In this document: positions 46,707 through 56,224 of the stretch, one piece after another
Position numbering within the stretch: position 1 is the first letter of the stretch
Layout of the letters: every line of letters begins with the position of its first letter
Origin: Aequorivita sp.
GTDB lineage: Bacteria; Bacteroidota; Bacteroidia; Flavobacteriales; Flavobacteriaceae
Reading direction: 5' to 3'
NCBI GenBank assembly: GCA_002715485.1
Contig: PAZL01000040.1
Span: 82,507 to 146,506, forward strand
Length of the DNA stretch: 64,000 bases
Position numbers and translations under genes: made by a program
The notes under the pieces: generated by a model
Seen by the model: the letters and a program-made list of their open reading frames with translations, nothing else
What the model was told of the DNA's origin: nothing
The model's database searches: none

Positions 46707-49700
46707 TTATTCCTTGATAAGCCTTTTGGTGGTCTGTCCGTTTTCACCTTGAATAATTACAAGATACGTAGCGGCGGCCATTTCAGAAATATCAATTGTT
46801 TTCTCGGTTCCCATACTTCTAAGATCGATTGATTTTACCATTCTTCCTCTTAAATCAAAAATACTTAGTTTTTCAAGAGATAGACTTTGTGGGTTTCCAA
46901 TCATTACTGTATGCTTAGCAGGGTTTGGATACATTTGTAAACTTCCAATATCAGCATTGTTGTCGCCAGCGCCCAACACACTTTCAACGGTTAACTCAAA
47001 TGTACAAGTAGATACATTTCCGTATTCATCTTCCGCAGTTAGTGTAATGGTATAAACACCATCAGATAAAGGTGTGCCTTCTGCAGGATCTTGTGTAGTT
47101 AAAGTAACGGGGGCAGTACAATTATCAACTGCTGTCGCTTCTCCTGTTGTGAAATAATCTGGAACAATGTAAAATAAATTACCAGCTCCCGGATCAACCG
47201 TTTGATCTGCAGGACAAGTAAGTACTGGTGCCAATAAATCCACCACAGTTACTACAGCCGTACAAGTACTTAAGTTGCCGTTCACATCGCTCGCGAATAC
47301 TTGAACTGTTACAGGCGTGCCGATATCGGCACAGCTAAATTCAGTAATATCTACCGCCACAGTTGCAATTCCGCAATTATCAGTATTACTTGCTATTACA
47401 TCGTTTGGATCTAGTATAGCTGTTCCGTCAGCCCCAAGTTCCAAAGTAAAATCTTGACAAATAAGCTCTGGATTTGTGTTATCTTCAATAGTTACGATAG
47501 CCGTACAGGTACTAATGTTTCCATTAACATCTGTTACTGTAAGCACCACTGTGTTATCGCCAATGTTTGAACAATCAAAAGTATCAATATCCAAACTATA
47601 GGTGTCTATTCCACAGGCATCGGTACTTCCACCGTTAATATCTGTTCCAGCAATAGTTACAGTTCCGGTTACGGGATCCAATTCAACTGTAATGTTTTGG
47701 CAAACTGCAACGGGAGGAGTAATGTCCTCTATAGTTACGATTGCTGTACAAATATTGGAATTTCCATTAACGTCTGTAACGGTTAATACTACAGGGTTAT
47801 CACCCACATCACTACAATCAAAAGTACTCGGGCTAACCGATATACTTGCAATTCCACAATTATCAGTAGATCCTCCATCAACATCGGCTGCAGTTATTGA
47901 TGCATTTCCTGACGCGTCCAATTGAATTGTAATATTTTGGCAAACCATGGTTGGCACTTCATTATCAACAACCGTAATGGTAAAGCTACAAACTGCTGTA
48001 TTTCCGCTATTGTCTGTTGCAGTAAATTCAACTGTATTAACCCCAACCGGAAAAGCACTTCCACTTGCAAGACCACCTGTTTGGGAAACAGTAACACTAC
48101 AATTATCCTGACCTAAGGCCATTGGAAAGCCTACAACTGCACTACACATTCCCAAATCTGTATTTGCAGTAATATTTGCAGGACAAACTATTGTTGGTGG
48201 AAAGTCATCTTCCACTGTAACCACAGCTACGCAAGTGCTTGAATTTCCATTTACATCAGTTACCGTTAAGACCACATTGTTAGTACCGATGTCTGCACAG
48301 GTAAAATCTGTAATATCAATTGAAGAAGTTACAATTCCACAAGCATCTGTGCTTCCGCCATCAACATCACCAGCAGTAATTGAAACATTTCCAGATGCAT
48401 CCAACTGAACAGTTATGTTTTGGCAAACTGCCGCTGGAGCTACATTGTCTTCCACAGTAACTACAGCGGTGCAGGTACTTGAGTTTCCATTGACATCAGT
48501 TACAGTCAAGGTAACATTGTTTGCGCCTACATTTGCGCAAGTGAAAATACTTGGAGAAACACTTAAGGAAGCGATTCCACAATTATCAGTACTTCCACCA
48601 TCAACATCAGAAGGAATTATCGAAGCATTTCCAGAAGCATCCAACTGAACGATTATGTTTTGGCAAACTGCCACTGGAGCTTCGGCGTCATTAATAGTTA
48701 CATCAAAAGAACAAGTTTGTACTGGGTTTACACCATCGTCATACTCAAAAGTATTGGTGGTTGTTCCCACGGGGAAAGTGCTTCCGCTTGGCAAACCGGC
48801 CGTTTGTGTAATAGTTCCGCTTGGGGCTCCAAAAATGGTAAAGCCATTCCATCTGTCGTTTGCATATATCCATGCTAGTCCATTTTCATAAGCAAACCCG
48901 AAATCACTTGTAGTCAAACCGATTGAACTTGCAGCGGCATAAGCACCAGTTATGCGATCATATAAATGAACAGATTGGGTTGTGTTATCATAGATTGCAT
49001 ACTCATACCCAACTATACCTGTATATCCTACAGAATATGATGCATACACTGAACCTCCAGGAATTCCAGTAAGTGTTAAATTTCCATTTGTTGTTCCTGT
49101 AGCCCTATCTACTTGTCTGATGGAACTGGTATCATAATAGATTATTTCATTATTATCATAGTCCAAGTCGCCACATGATTGGACATTAGGTTGATTGTCT
49201 GGCAAAATAGGTGTAGTAGTTCCTGACGGGCAATCTCCTGATAAATTTGTAAGCACTACTCCGTTTGTACTAATGCCATTTCCTTCAGATTGATTTAAAG
49301 AAGGATTCCACCAAGCTCCTCTATATGAAAGACCACTTGCTATATTATTTAATAATACCCCACTTGTTCCATCAAAGCAATCTATTGGATATGCCCCAGA
49401 TCCTGCATTTACGCTATAGTATCTATCTGCTGAGGGATTATAACTAACACCAGATCTATTTCCTGTTCCACCTGCTGAAGAAATTAATTCTAGGGTTGCA
49501 ACACCTGTTGCCAAAGGCGAAGAACCGCCGCAACCCGAAGGAGATTCAACCGTATAATTTACAACAGCACCGCAAATGCCCGGATCGTTGTCTTGGGTAA
49601 TATTGCCAGGACAAACAAATGGGCCGCCACCGCCACCGCCGCCAATAACATTTACAATAGCTGAACAGGTTGAAGTTGCACCGTTGTCATTTGTTACCTC

Positions 49701-52529
49701 AACAGCAACTGTATTCAAGCCTGTGTCAGAACAGGTAAAACTCACCGTGGCGGCTAATGGGCTTCCAGCAAGTACTGTATAACCTCCGCAATCTACACTA
49801 ACACTAAAAAGCAAATCTTCTGCATTTACCGTGGCATTTCCGCTTCCGTCAAGAGTAACGTCCAATACTGGCGCAGTTACTTCATAATCGTAATCTATAC
49901 CCCAACTGTTTATTGTACCAGCGTCTGGGCTCACAACGTCAGAAACCGTAAGCTCCCATAATCCCATAGTGCTTTCTCCATCAAATACTGACAGTGGGTT
50001 GTTTGGTATGAAAGAACCATTTATTGTAGGCACTGATCCTGCACATTCATTTTCCACAGCAGTGGCAGCTTCATCATCTAAAACAGCAACAATATTATCT
50101 CCGGAACACCCAAATCCACTTGTTGTTCTTCCAGGCCTATCAATTATTGTAGCCATTGTTCCCGATGGTGATTTTATTGTAACAATTACGTCACCAACCC
50201 AGGTATGGGATATATTGAGATTTACATCCAAATCTGTAATGACTACATTTTCAGTAACATTCATATTCACAGTAACACCGGTAGGATTATTATCAGGAAT
50301 TGCCGTTCCGGGACTGCTTGTTTGAGTTCCTGTCATTGGTATAGTTCCTGAGCCCATACATATAATTTCTGGGGGGTCATTGGTTACATTAATATCATCT
50401 GTTAAAGTAGTTGGTACTCCAGTACAGAAATCGTTCACTATATATGTTACGGTTACCAAACCTGAGCCGCCCACAGTTGGGTCAAATGTAAAAGTAGTAC
50501 CATTGCCATCATCGGTTACCCCTAGCCCACTATAAACACCTCCCGTTGGGTTTCCGCCAGATAGTCCTGTTTGAATTCCGTCAGAAAGACAAACTTCATC
50601 AATAATATCCAAACTCGAAAAAGATGGTGGCAAATCAAAAGCTTCTGTCCCATCAGTTTTACTTCCCGAAGAACCTTGAATGGCACTATAACCAAGACCT
50701 CTTCTTGCAAAAGCTTCCCAAATGGCACATTGATTAGCCCCACCGTACATTGCCATATCAGCTGCTAAAATAGCGTCACGGCCATCTACAAAACCAGGTT
50801 GGCTTGGTTGTAATTTTAAGCCTTCTGTAACCAACGCCAAAGAAATGTTATTCCCGCCAGTACCATTATAAAAATCTGTATCAAATCCATGTATAGCTAT
50901 AAGCTCCCAAGTCATTTCCCACAACATTTCTGCCCAAACAGAGCCAACCCCGTGCGGCGCTACTTCAGTCTTAATATCATCATAGGTATGTGGGTTTACC
51001 CCAAAATTAGTACTGTACGGCCAAGTTCTTATACCTGGTCCGCCAGGGCCTTCGCCAATCAACCAAGTGCCAACACCTCTTGAGTCTGGTCCAGTATCTC
51101 CACTTTCCATGGTAAGCATTAAGCCATAATAATCGCTCCAGCCTTCTCCCATTTGTTCTGCTCCGCCTAATGTGCTCAACCTATTTGAAATTCCATGTCC
51201 GTATTCATGGATAATTACCATATTATCCAAATCACCATCCCTAGAATTACAAACATACATTTGCATACGCGGTCTAGATCCGTCTCCAGGAGTTGCAAAA
51301 TTAGCATTACAAGTTCCAGATCCATCCTGAGCTTCAGCATTTACCGGATCATTTCCCACCCCGCCGTTTCCGTAATTATTCTGCTGAAAATTTCCACTAG
51401 CTTCATCAAAACCATATTGATATGCTACATCGTGTATAATGTTTGTCCAATAAAACAAGTTAGTAATTGCGGCGTTTTCGGATTGGTCACCAGCACTATA
51501 TGTAGTGTTTAATGGAAAATCAAAAATCAAATTCCCGCCAGGACTAAAAGCATATTTACCGTCTGGATTATTATTTGCGTTATCATCATCATACGCATCC
51601 ACATTATTTCCGCGGGTGTTGGTAAATTCTGGGGTGTCATCTCCATTAGTATCGTGCCAGCCAAAAGGTGAGGCAGTTAAATTCTCTGGATTTGTCACTA
51701 ATGTACGGGTTCCGTAATTTGGGTTTTCAACGGGCATTGCGTATACTCTATAACTTGCTGCGGGTGGTGCGAAATTTTCTGAAAAAACAGCCTTATTTTT
51801 TACTGGCTCATTCATTGGACCAATGAATGGCGCCGACGGCGTAGCTGAAGCATGAACATGGTCTTTGTGATTTCCCAAAATATTACAAGAGATTGTCCAA
51901 TTATCTTTGTCTATTATTTTTCCGGTTGAAGCATCTACTCGAAAATTCCACCAGTCTGAAGAATTCTTTTCAGCAACGGAAAGCTCCCAAACCAAATAGG
52001 TTCCAATACCTTCCCGATAATAATACATTAATTTGGCAGGAATTTCCTCTGAAGAAATACCTGCTTTATTAAAGACAGTAGCTTTATTTTTACCTCCAAT
52101 GCTTTTTACTTCTTGAAGATTTGTAACTGTGTAACCCATTTGGCTTGCAACAGAAGTTACTGCCTGTCTGGCTGAAATTCCTTGCAAACTACTCTTAACA
52201 GTCGTTTGTACATCGGCTAAGAATTTATTGTGCTCCATTAAAACCTTTCCGTTTCTGTCAATGTGCACGCTGGATTCAGTTCCATAAACTTCCAAACCGT
52301 TAATAGCCTGCCTTATATATACATGGCGAATACCACTAATACTACTCACATGCTCCTTTGTGATAACATATACAGAACTGGGCTGTTTAATAAGTTTTTC
52401 TAGTGAAATTGATGATGGCTTAGCAGCCATCTTTTGGGTTTCCTTTTCTTTTTCTGGATTTTTTTGTTGTGCAGATAGCTGAATAGTGAGCAAGCACAAC
52501 AACATTAAGAGTAGTGTTGATCTTTTCAT
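46707..52529 (-). CDS. giant fungalysin (M36) metalloprotease with P-domain, HYR/Ig-like repeats and type IX sorting domain
   Basis: The 1940-residue exported protein has a signal peptide and an FTP/PepSY-type propeptide to about 220. The M36 catalytic domain has HEYGH at 441-445 and Glu462 in GEGWSD as zinc ligands. A protein-convertase-type P domain follows (about 745-890; NISHTWVGDVIVTI). After that comes an HYR domain interrupted between about 1005 and 1232 by an unrelated segment. Five CQN-type repeats of about 80 residues and two HYR-like units fill 1285-1850. The last 80 residues (MYPNPAKHTVMIG to TKRLIKE) are a type IX sorting domain. It should be a cell-surface or released protease-adhesin. 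It stands alone. Confidence 0.93.
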   Translation of the reverse strand: MKRSTLLLMLLCLLTIQLSAQQKNPEKEKETQKMAAKPSSISLEKLIKQPSSVYVITKEHVSSISGIRHVYIRQAINGLEVYGTESSVHIDRNGKVLMEHNKFLADVQTTVKSSLQGISARQAVTSVASQMGYTVTNLQEVKSIGGKNKATVFNKAGISSEEIPAKLMYYYREGIGTYLVWELSVAEKNSSDWWNFRVDASTGKIIDKDNWTISCNILGNHKDHVHASATPSAPFIGPMNEPVKNKAVFSENFAPPAASYRVYAMPVENPNYGTRTLVTNPENLTASPFGWHDTNGDDTPEFTNTRGNNVDAYDDDNANNNPDGKYAFSPGGNLIFDFPLNTTYSAGDQSENAAITNLFYWTNIIHDVAYQYGFDEASGNFQQNNYGNGGVGNDPVNAEAQDGSGTCNANFATPGDGSRPRMQMYVCNSRDGDLDNMVIIHEYGHGISNRLSTLGGAEQMGEGWSDYYGLMLTMESGDTGPDSRGVGTWLIGEGPGGPGIRTWPYSTNFGVNPHTYDDIKTEVAPHGVGSVWAEMLWEMTWELIAIHGFDTDFYNGTGGNNISLALVTEGLKLQPSQPGFVDGRDAILAADMAMYGGANQCAIWEAFARRGLGYSAIQGSSGSKTDGTEAFDLPPSFSSLDIIDEVCLSDGIQTGLSGGNPTGGVYSGLGVTDDGNGTTFTFDPTVGGSGLVTVTYIVNDFCTGVPTTLTDDINVTNDPPEIICMGSGTIPMTGTQTSSPGTAIPDNNPTGVTVNMNVTENVVITDLDVNLNISHTWVGDVIVTIKSPSGTMATIIDRPGRTTSGFGCSGDNIVAVLDDEAATAVENECAGSVPTINGSFIPNNPLSVFDGESTMGLWELTVSDVVSPDAGTINSWGIDYDYEVTAPVLDVTLDGSGNATVNAEDLLFSVSVDCGGYTVLAGSPLAATVSFTCSDTGLNTVAVEVTNDNGATSTCSAIVNVIGGGGGGGPFVCPGNITQDNDPGICGAVVNYTVESPSGCGGSSPLATGVATLELISSAGGTGNRSGVSYNPSADRYYSVNAGSGAYPIDCFDGTSGVLLNNIASGLSYRGAWWNPSLNQSEGNGISTNGVVLTNLSGDCPSGTTTPILPDNQPNVQSCGDLDYDNNEIIYYDTSSIRQVDRATGTTNGNLTLTGIPGGSVYASYSVGYTGIVGYEYAIYDNTTQSVHLYDRITGAYAAASSIGLTTSDFGFAYENGLAWIYANDRWNGFTIFGAPSGTITQTAGLPSGSTFPVGTTTNTFEYDDGVNPVQTCSFDVTINDAEAPVAVCQNIIVQLDASGNASIIPSDVDGGSTDNCGIASLSVSPSIFTCANVGANNVTLTVTDVNGNSSTCTAVVTVEDNVAPAAVCQNITVQLDASGNVSITAGDVDGGSTDACGIVTSSIDITDFTCADIGTNNVVLTVTDVNGNSSTCVAVVTVEDDFPPTIVCPANITANTDLGMCSAVVGFPMALGQDNCSVTVSQTGGLASGSAFPVGVNTVEFTATDNSGNTAVCSFTITVVDNEVPTMVCQNITIQLDASGNASITAADVDGGSTDNCGIASISVSPSTFDCSDVGDNPVVLTVTDVNGNSNICTAIVTIEDITPPVAVCQNITVELDPVTGTVTIAGTDINGGSTDACGIDTYSLDIDTFDCSNIGDNTVVLTVTDVNGNISTCTAIVTIEDNTNPELICQDFTLELGADGTAILDPNDVIASNTDNCGIATVAVDITEFSCADIGTPVTVQVFASDVNGNLSTCTAVVTVVDLLAPVLTCPADQTVDPGAGNLFYIVPDYFTTGEATAVDNCTAPVTLTTQDPAEGTPLSDGVYTITLTAEDEYGNVSTCTFELTVESVLGAGDNNADIGSLQMYPNPAKHTVMIGNPQSLSLEKLSIFDLRGRMVKSIDLRSMGTEKTIDISEMAAATYLVIIQGENGQTTKRLIKE
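47225..48680 (-). repeat. tandem ~240-bp coding repeats in the M36 gene
   Basis: Five units encode a CQNITVQLDASGN...STDNCGI...LTVTDVNGNSSTC pattern, with one HYR unit between the second and third. The DNA itself is repeated: the stretches around 48390-48430 and 48630-48670 are almost identical, showing recent duplication or homogenisation. Unit number may vary between strains. Confidence 0.85.
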
Positions 52530-52640
52530 TTTTGAAATTTGATTTAGTTAGTTCTTTAAATGTATAATAAAATCGTCATTATCAACCAATTGTCATCATA
52601 TATTTGAAAAATAAAATTTTACACAAAATATTATATCCAT

Positions 52641-52668
52641 AAAAAAAGCCCCCCAAATGGGAGGCTTT
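52641..52668 (-). terminator. terminator of the cold-shock gene
   Basis: On the minus strand AAAGCCTCCCATTTGGGGGGCTTT forms a GC-rich stem with a short loop followed by seven T. It starts 22 bases after the csp stop. The rest of the 160-base gap to the M36 gene is AT-rich and unremarkable. Confidence 0.85.
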
Positions 52669-52689
52669 GTCTTAAAAAAATTGTGTGTA

Positions 52690-52881
52690 TTAAATCACTT
52701 TTACGTTTACCGCGTTCAATCCTTTTTTGCCTTCTTGAAGATCAAATTCTACTTCGTCACCTTCGCGAACTTCGTCGATTAGGCCTGAAATGTGTACAAA
52801 ATGTTCTTTGTTGGTTCCTTCTTCAGTGATAAAACCAAAACCTTTGGTGTCGTTGAAGAATTTTACTGTTCCTTTGTTCAT
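52690..52881 (-). CDS. cspA: cold-shock domain protein
   Basis: This 63-residue single OB-fold nucleic-acid chaperone has RNP1 KGFGFITEE and RNP2 HFVHIS, preceded by GTVKFFNDTK. At 63 residues it is a few shorter than E. coli CspA but complete. Members melt RNA secondary structure, often during cold or slow growth. It is monocistronic, with its own -7 box and terminator. Confidence 0.95.
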   Translation of the reverse strand: MNKGTVKFFNDTKGFGFITEEGTNKEHFVHISGLIDEVREGDEVEFDLQEGKKGLNAVNVKVI

Positions 52882-52912
52882 TGTATTTAATTAAAATATT
52901 TATAATAAGTGG

Positions 52913-52920
52913 CAAAGATA
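52913..52920 (-). promoter_or_regulatory. -7 promoter box for the cold-shock gene
   Basis: TATCTTTG on the minus strand, full TAnnTTTG match, 32 bases before the ATG. The leader would be about 25 bases, much shorter than the E. coli cspA leader. Confidence 0.5.
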
Positions 52921-53043
52921 ATCTTATAAATGACAATTATTGATTTTTAACAATATTTATTTCAAAAACTTAAAATTTTAAATTTTTTTCTGAAATTTAA
53001 TAATAAATCCAAATATTTGATAAAGCATTGCCTATTTTAGCTT

Positions 53044-54726
53044 TTACTTAGCTACAATTCTACGTTTTTTGGCTGAAATTTTATTCTTAAGCCATACGGG
53101 ATAGCACGAATCATCCTCTGCCTCAAAGATATTAATCGTTTCGTCTTTTCCGTTTTTTAGTAACTCTGCCTGTTTCTTTCCTAAAATTTCACCCGCAGTT
53201 TGCAACCCTGAGTAACCGGCACCCGCAACTCCGTGACTCACAATACTAGCGCCACATAAATAAAGATTTTTTATTTCACTTTTTGCCCCATAGGCGAAAG
53301 GCCCAATCTGTGTAAGCTTCTTTTCGGTACCGTAAACACTTCCCCTTGTTGAATTTATGTAGTATTCATTGGTTATTGGCGTACCCAATTCTTTTTGTAC
53401 AATATGGTTACGAACATCTGGCAATACTTTTTCCAATGTCTTTATCATTTTCTCCGTAAGCAAGTCTTTAAATTGTAGGTATTCCCTTGAACGCGGATCT
53501 GTTTCATTTTTAAATTTCTCAAATATTTTATAATCCAAATAGGTAATAGCCTCTATGCTGTGGTGCTTACCGTCAAAACTTGACGGATCTTTTAAGGTAG
53601 TGCAGCTTATAAACATCCCTTCAAATGCGGCATCTGTAGTTACGTCTGGAATCATCATTCGTTCATAAACTACATCCATATCTTCATTTGGCATTAACCA
53701 AATATTTCCCGAATCCATTCCTGCGGCCCTTAAATCCATAGCGACCGTAAGAAAGAGCATTAGTGAAGTGCAGGAATAGGTTGTTTTGCTCAATTTTTTT
53801 TTGAGTTTTCTGCTTAGATTTTCTTCACCTATAAGCTTTTGATATGTAATGTTTGGGTCTGCATTTGAAATTATACGTTTGGCAAACAACTTCTCCCCGC
53901 TTTCCAATTCAACGCCCACAGCCGTTTTCTTTCTTTCGCCCTCCAGCAGTATTTTCTTTACTGATTGTTTTGTTCTCACTTCGCTACCGTGCTTTTTTAC
54001 AGCATTGGTCATAGCCTTTACAATTGCAGCACCACCCCCGCAAGGATAAAAACCTCCATTAAAATAATGGTCCATAACTGCACAATGTAACGGAAAACTC
54101 GCCTTGGATGGAGCAAGTCCGTGATCGCCAAACTGGATGTTAAGGATTTTTTTAAGAAGCGGATCTTTAATATGCCAATCAATAACCCTTTTGAGGCTAA
54201 AGAGCGCATACTTACCCATATTCTTGGTACGGAAAGGAATGGTGAGATGCTGCCAAAATCCTTCCACATTGGGAAGTAGTTGCAATTCTGCGCTCACGTT
54301 TCTTACCAAGTTTAAATATTTGATAATACTTTTTTCTTCCTTTGGAAATCTTTCAATAAGCGCAACGACCAAATCATCAAAATTTCCCGGAAAATCAAAA
54401 CGCTCTTCTCCAATATATGCATGTTCATAACCAGAAGGATTCATTCTGAAAAAAGAAAGATCCCCCGCAATGCCCAATGCTTTGTATAGTTGAGCCGTGG
54501 ATTGCCCATTTTCCAAAAGCCCAACATAGTGAACGCCCGGTGTAAAACGATGGCCGTTTAAATAAAAACTATGGCACCAGCCGCCAGGAACCTCATGCTG
54601 CTCCAAAACCAAAACTTTTTGCCCAGCTTGAGCTAGACAAATAGCCGCAGAAAGGCCACCAACACCACTACCAATAATGATTGTGTCAAAAATTTTTTCC
54701 GTGGAGGCTGGGAAAGTATTTTTCAA
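53044..54726 (-). CDS. FAD-dependent oxidoreductase of the carotenoid isomerase / retinol saturase type
   Basis: The 560-residue flavoprotein starts with the dinucleotide-binding motif TIIIGSGVGGLSAAICLAQAG and VLVLEQHEVPGGWCHSF. It ends with the phytoene-desaturase signature region LYLCGASIVSHGVAGAGYSGLQTAG. The YTPGVHYVG-like segment (FTPGVHYVGLLENG) and length place it nearer CrtISO/RetSat than CrtI. A role in carotenoid or isoprenoid desaturation or saturation is likely, substrate unknown. No crt genes adjoin. Lys/Arg are abundant at the C-terminus. Confidence 0.87.
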   Translation of the reverse strand: MKNTFPASTEKIFDTIIIGSGVGGLSAAICLAQAGQKVLVLEQHEVPGGWCHSFYLNGHRFTPGVHYVGLLENGQSTAQLYKALGIAGDLSFFRMNPSGYEHAYIGEERFDFPGNFDDLVVALIERFPKEEKSIIKYLNLVRNVSAELQLLPNVEGFWQHLTIPFRTKNMGKYALFSLKRVIDWHIKDPLLKKILNIQFGDHGLAPSKASFPLHCAVMDHYFNGGFYPCGGGAAIVKAMTNAVKKHGSEVRTKQSVKKILLEGERKKTAVGVELESGEKLFAKRIISNADPNITYQKLIGEENLSRKLKKKLSKTTYSCTSLMLFLTVAMDLRAAGMDSGNIWLMPNEDMDVVYERMMIPDVTTDAAFEGMFISCTTLKDPSSFDGKHHSIEAITYLDYKIFEKFKNETDPRSREYLQFKDLLTEKMIKTLEKVLPDVRNHIVQKELGTPITNEYYINSTRGSVYGTEKKLTQIGPFAYGAKSEIKNLYLCGASIVSHGVAGAGYSGLQTAGEILGKKQAELLKNGKDETINIFEAEDDSCYPVWLKNKISAKKRRIVAK

Positions 54727-54736
54727 CCGTATAAAT

Positions 54737-54770
54737 TTTGTTTAATTATTCTTAATTGAATTTAAACAAA
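54737..54770. promoter_or_regulatory. 9-bp inverted repeat upstream of the oxidoreductase gene
   Basis: TTTGTTTAA (54737-54745) and TTAAACAAA (54762-54770) are perfect arms 16 bases apart, 10-44 bases before the oxidoreductase start and after lysA. This could be an operator or an AT-rich hairpin; AT content makes chance possible. Confidence 0.3.
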
Positions 54771-54823
54771 GCTATGGTTTTTATTTAAATGGCAGTATGG
54801 CACTTCTGATATTTTAAAAAAAA

Positions 54824-56029
54824 TTACAAATCAACCACAATTTGGTTTTTCAAAATATCCTCAAAAGTTTCCCGCTTTCTTATTAAATGCGCTTTCCCTT
54901 TATACCAAAGTACCTCTGCAGGGCGATAACGGGAATTGTAATTGCTCGCCATAGTAAAACAATACGCCCCAGCGTTGTGGAACGAAAGTATATCACCTTC
55001 GTGGACTTCAGGAATACGTCGGTTGTTCGCAAAAGTATCGGTTTCACAAATGTAACCCGTTACTGTGTAAAAACGATCCCTTCCGTGCGGGCGTGAAACA
55101 TTTGAAATTTCATGCTGCGACCCGTAAAGCATAGGACGAATCAAATGGTTAAAACCACTATCCACTTGTGCAAAAACGGTAGAAGTAGTCTGCTTAATAA
55201 CATTCACCTTTACCAAAAATTGTCCAGCTTCGCTTACCAAAAACTTGCCGGGCTCAAAAGCCAAGGTTAATTTTTTACCGTGTTTTTTACAAAATTCGTT
55301 GAATCTTTTACTTAGTTTTTTTCCCAATTCCTCAACATTTGTTTCAATGTCGCCTTCTTTATAGGGCACCTTAAAACCACTTCCGAAGTCGATAAATTCC
55401 AGATTATCAAAATTTTCAGCAGCATTGAAAAGTATTTCGGAAGCATACAGAAAAACATCAATATCCAAAATATCACTCCCCGTATGCATGTGGATCCCAT
55501 TGATGTTCATTCCCGTATTTTCAACTATCCTTTTCAGCAAAGGCATTTGGTGAATCGAAATCCCAAACTTACTATCAATGTGCCCCACTGAGATATTTGC
55601 GTTCCCTCCCGCCATAACGTGTGGATTTATGCGAATACAAACTGGAGTTTTAGGATGTTTGGTACCGAATTGCTCCAAAATGGAAAGGTTATCTATATTA
55701 ATCTGCACGCCAAGTTTTGCGGCTTTTTCAATTTCTTCCAATGAAATTCCGTTGGGTGTGTAAATTATATCCTCAGGCTTTGCCCCAGCTTCAAGGCCGA
55801 GCATCACTTCTTGGATTGAAACCGTATCCAAACCACTCCCCATATTAATGAGCAATTTCAACACGGAGATATTGGAAAGTGCCTTTACCGCATAATTTAT
55901 TCTTAAACCATCCACCTTATCAAAAGCGCTGGTCAAACGTTTATACTGCTTTTCAATTTTAGCGGCATCATAAACATAAACAGGGCTTCCGAATTCTTGG
56001 GCTATTGCCAGAAGGTCTTGATTTTTCAT
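54824..56029 (-). CDS. lysA: diaminopimelate decarboxylase
   Basis: LysA turns meso-diaminopimelate into lysine. The 401-residue fold-type III PLP enzyme has the PLP lysine in NYAVKALSN. It also has INPHVMAGGNANISVGHIDSKFGI, the GIHMHTGSDI block, EPGKFLVSEAG and the HNAGAYCFTMASNYNSR segment that contributes the second-subunit residues. Length and motifs are standard. It shares a 195-base divergent gap with sucC and carries a -7 box. Confidence 0.96.
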   Translation of the reverse strand: MKNQDLLAIAQEFGSPVYVYDAAKIEKQYKRLTSAFDKVDGLRINYAVKALSNISVLKLLINMGSGLDTVSIQEVMLGLEAGAKPEDIIYTPNGISLEEIEKAAKLGVQINIDNLSILEQFGTKHPKTPVCIRINPHVMAGGNANISVGHIDSKFGISIHQMPLLKRIVENTGMNINGIHMHTGSDILDIDVFLYASEILFNAAENFDNLEFIDFGSGFKVPYKEGDIETNVEELGKKLSKRFNEFCKKHGKKLTLAFEPGKFLVSEAGQFLVKVNVIKQTTSTVFAQVDSGFNHLIRPMLYGSQHEISNVSRPHGRDRFYTVTGYICETDTFANNRRIPEVHEGDILSFHNAGAYCFTMASNYNSRYRPAEVLWYKGKAHLIRKRETFEDILKNQIVVDL

Positions 56030-56062
56030 TTCTTTAGAATAAATTTTAAAAATTAAAGGCGC

Positions 56063-56070
56063 AAAAATAG
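56063..56070 (-). promoter_or_regulatory. -7 promoter box for lysA
   Basis: TATTTTTG on the minus strand, TAnnTTTG match, 34 bases before the lysA ATG. Confidence 0.4.
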
Positions 56071-56186
56071 CGAGGAAACCCGAATTACTTCATTAATAAT
56101 CACTTAAATTTTCATATTTATGAAATCCAGTAGATTTTCGAAACGTAAAGCTTCAAAAAACATTAGTCCATTCCTGCAACATTTGT

Positions 56187-56194
56187 TATTTTTG
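56187..56194 (+). promoter_or_regulatory. -7 promoter box for sucC
   Basis: TATTTTTG, 30 bases before ATG 56225. Its presence inside the longer upstream frame argues that translation starts at 56225 and not at 56120. Confidence 0.45.
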
Positions 56195-56224
56195 CCTTCC
56201 ATAAACAAGTACAAAACCGCTACT

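Noticed and set aside
47225-48680. Assembly artefact from repeat collapse
   Set aside because: Units differ clearly in sequence and are interrupted by an HYR unit; the frame stays open throughout. Copy number could still be wrong if the assembly used short reads.
49969-50325. 118-codon frame antisense to the M36 gene
   Set aside because: Overlaps the P domain coding region; no independent evidence.
52530-53043. Regulatory RNA or riboswitch around the cold-shock gene
   Set aside because: The upstream leader appears to be only about 25 bases and the remaining gap is plain AT-rich DNA apart from the terminator.
56120-56224. 35-residue N-terminal extension of SucC
   Set aside because: It would include the -7 box region and is not like the family; MNLHEYQGKEIL at 56225 is the usual start.
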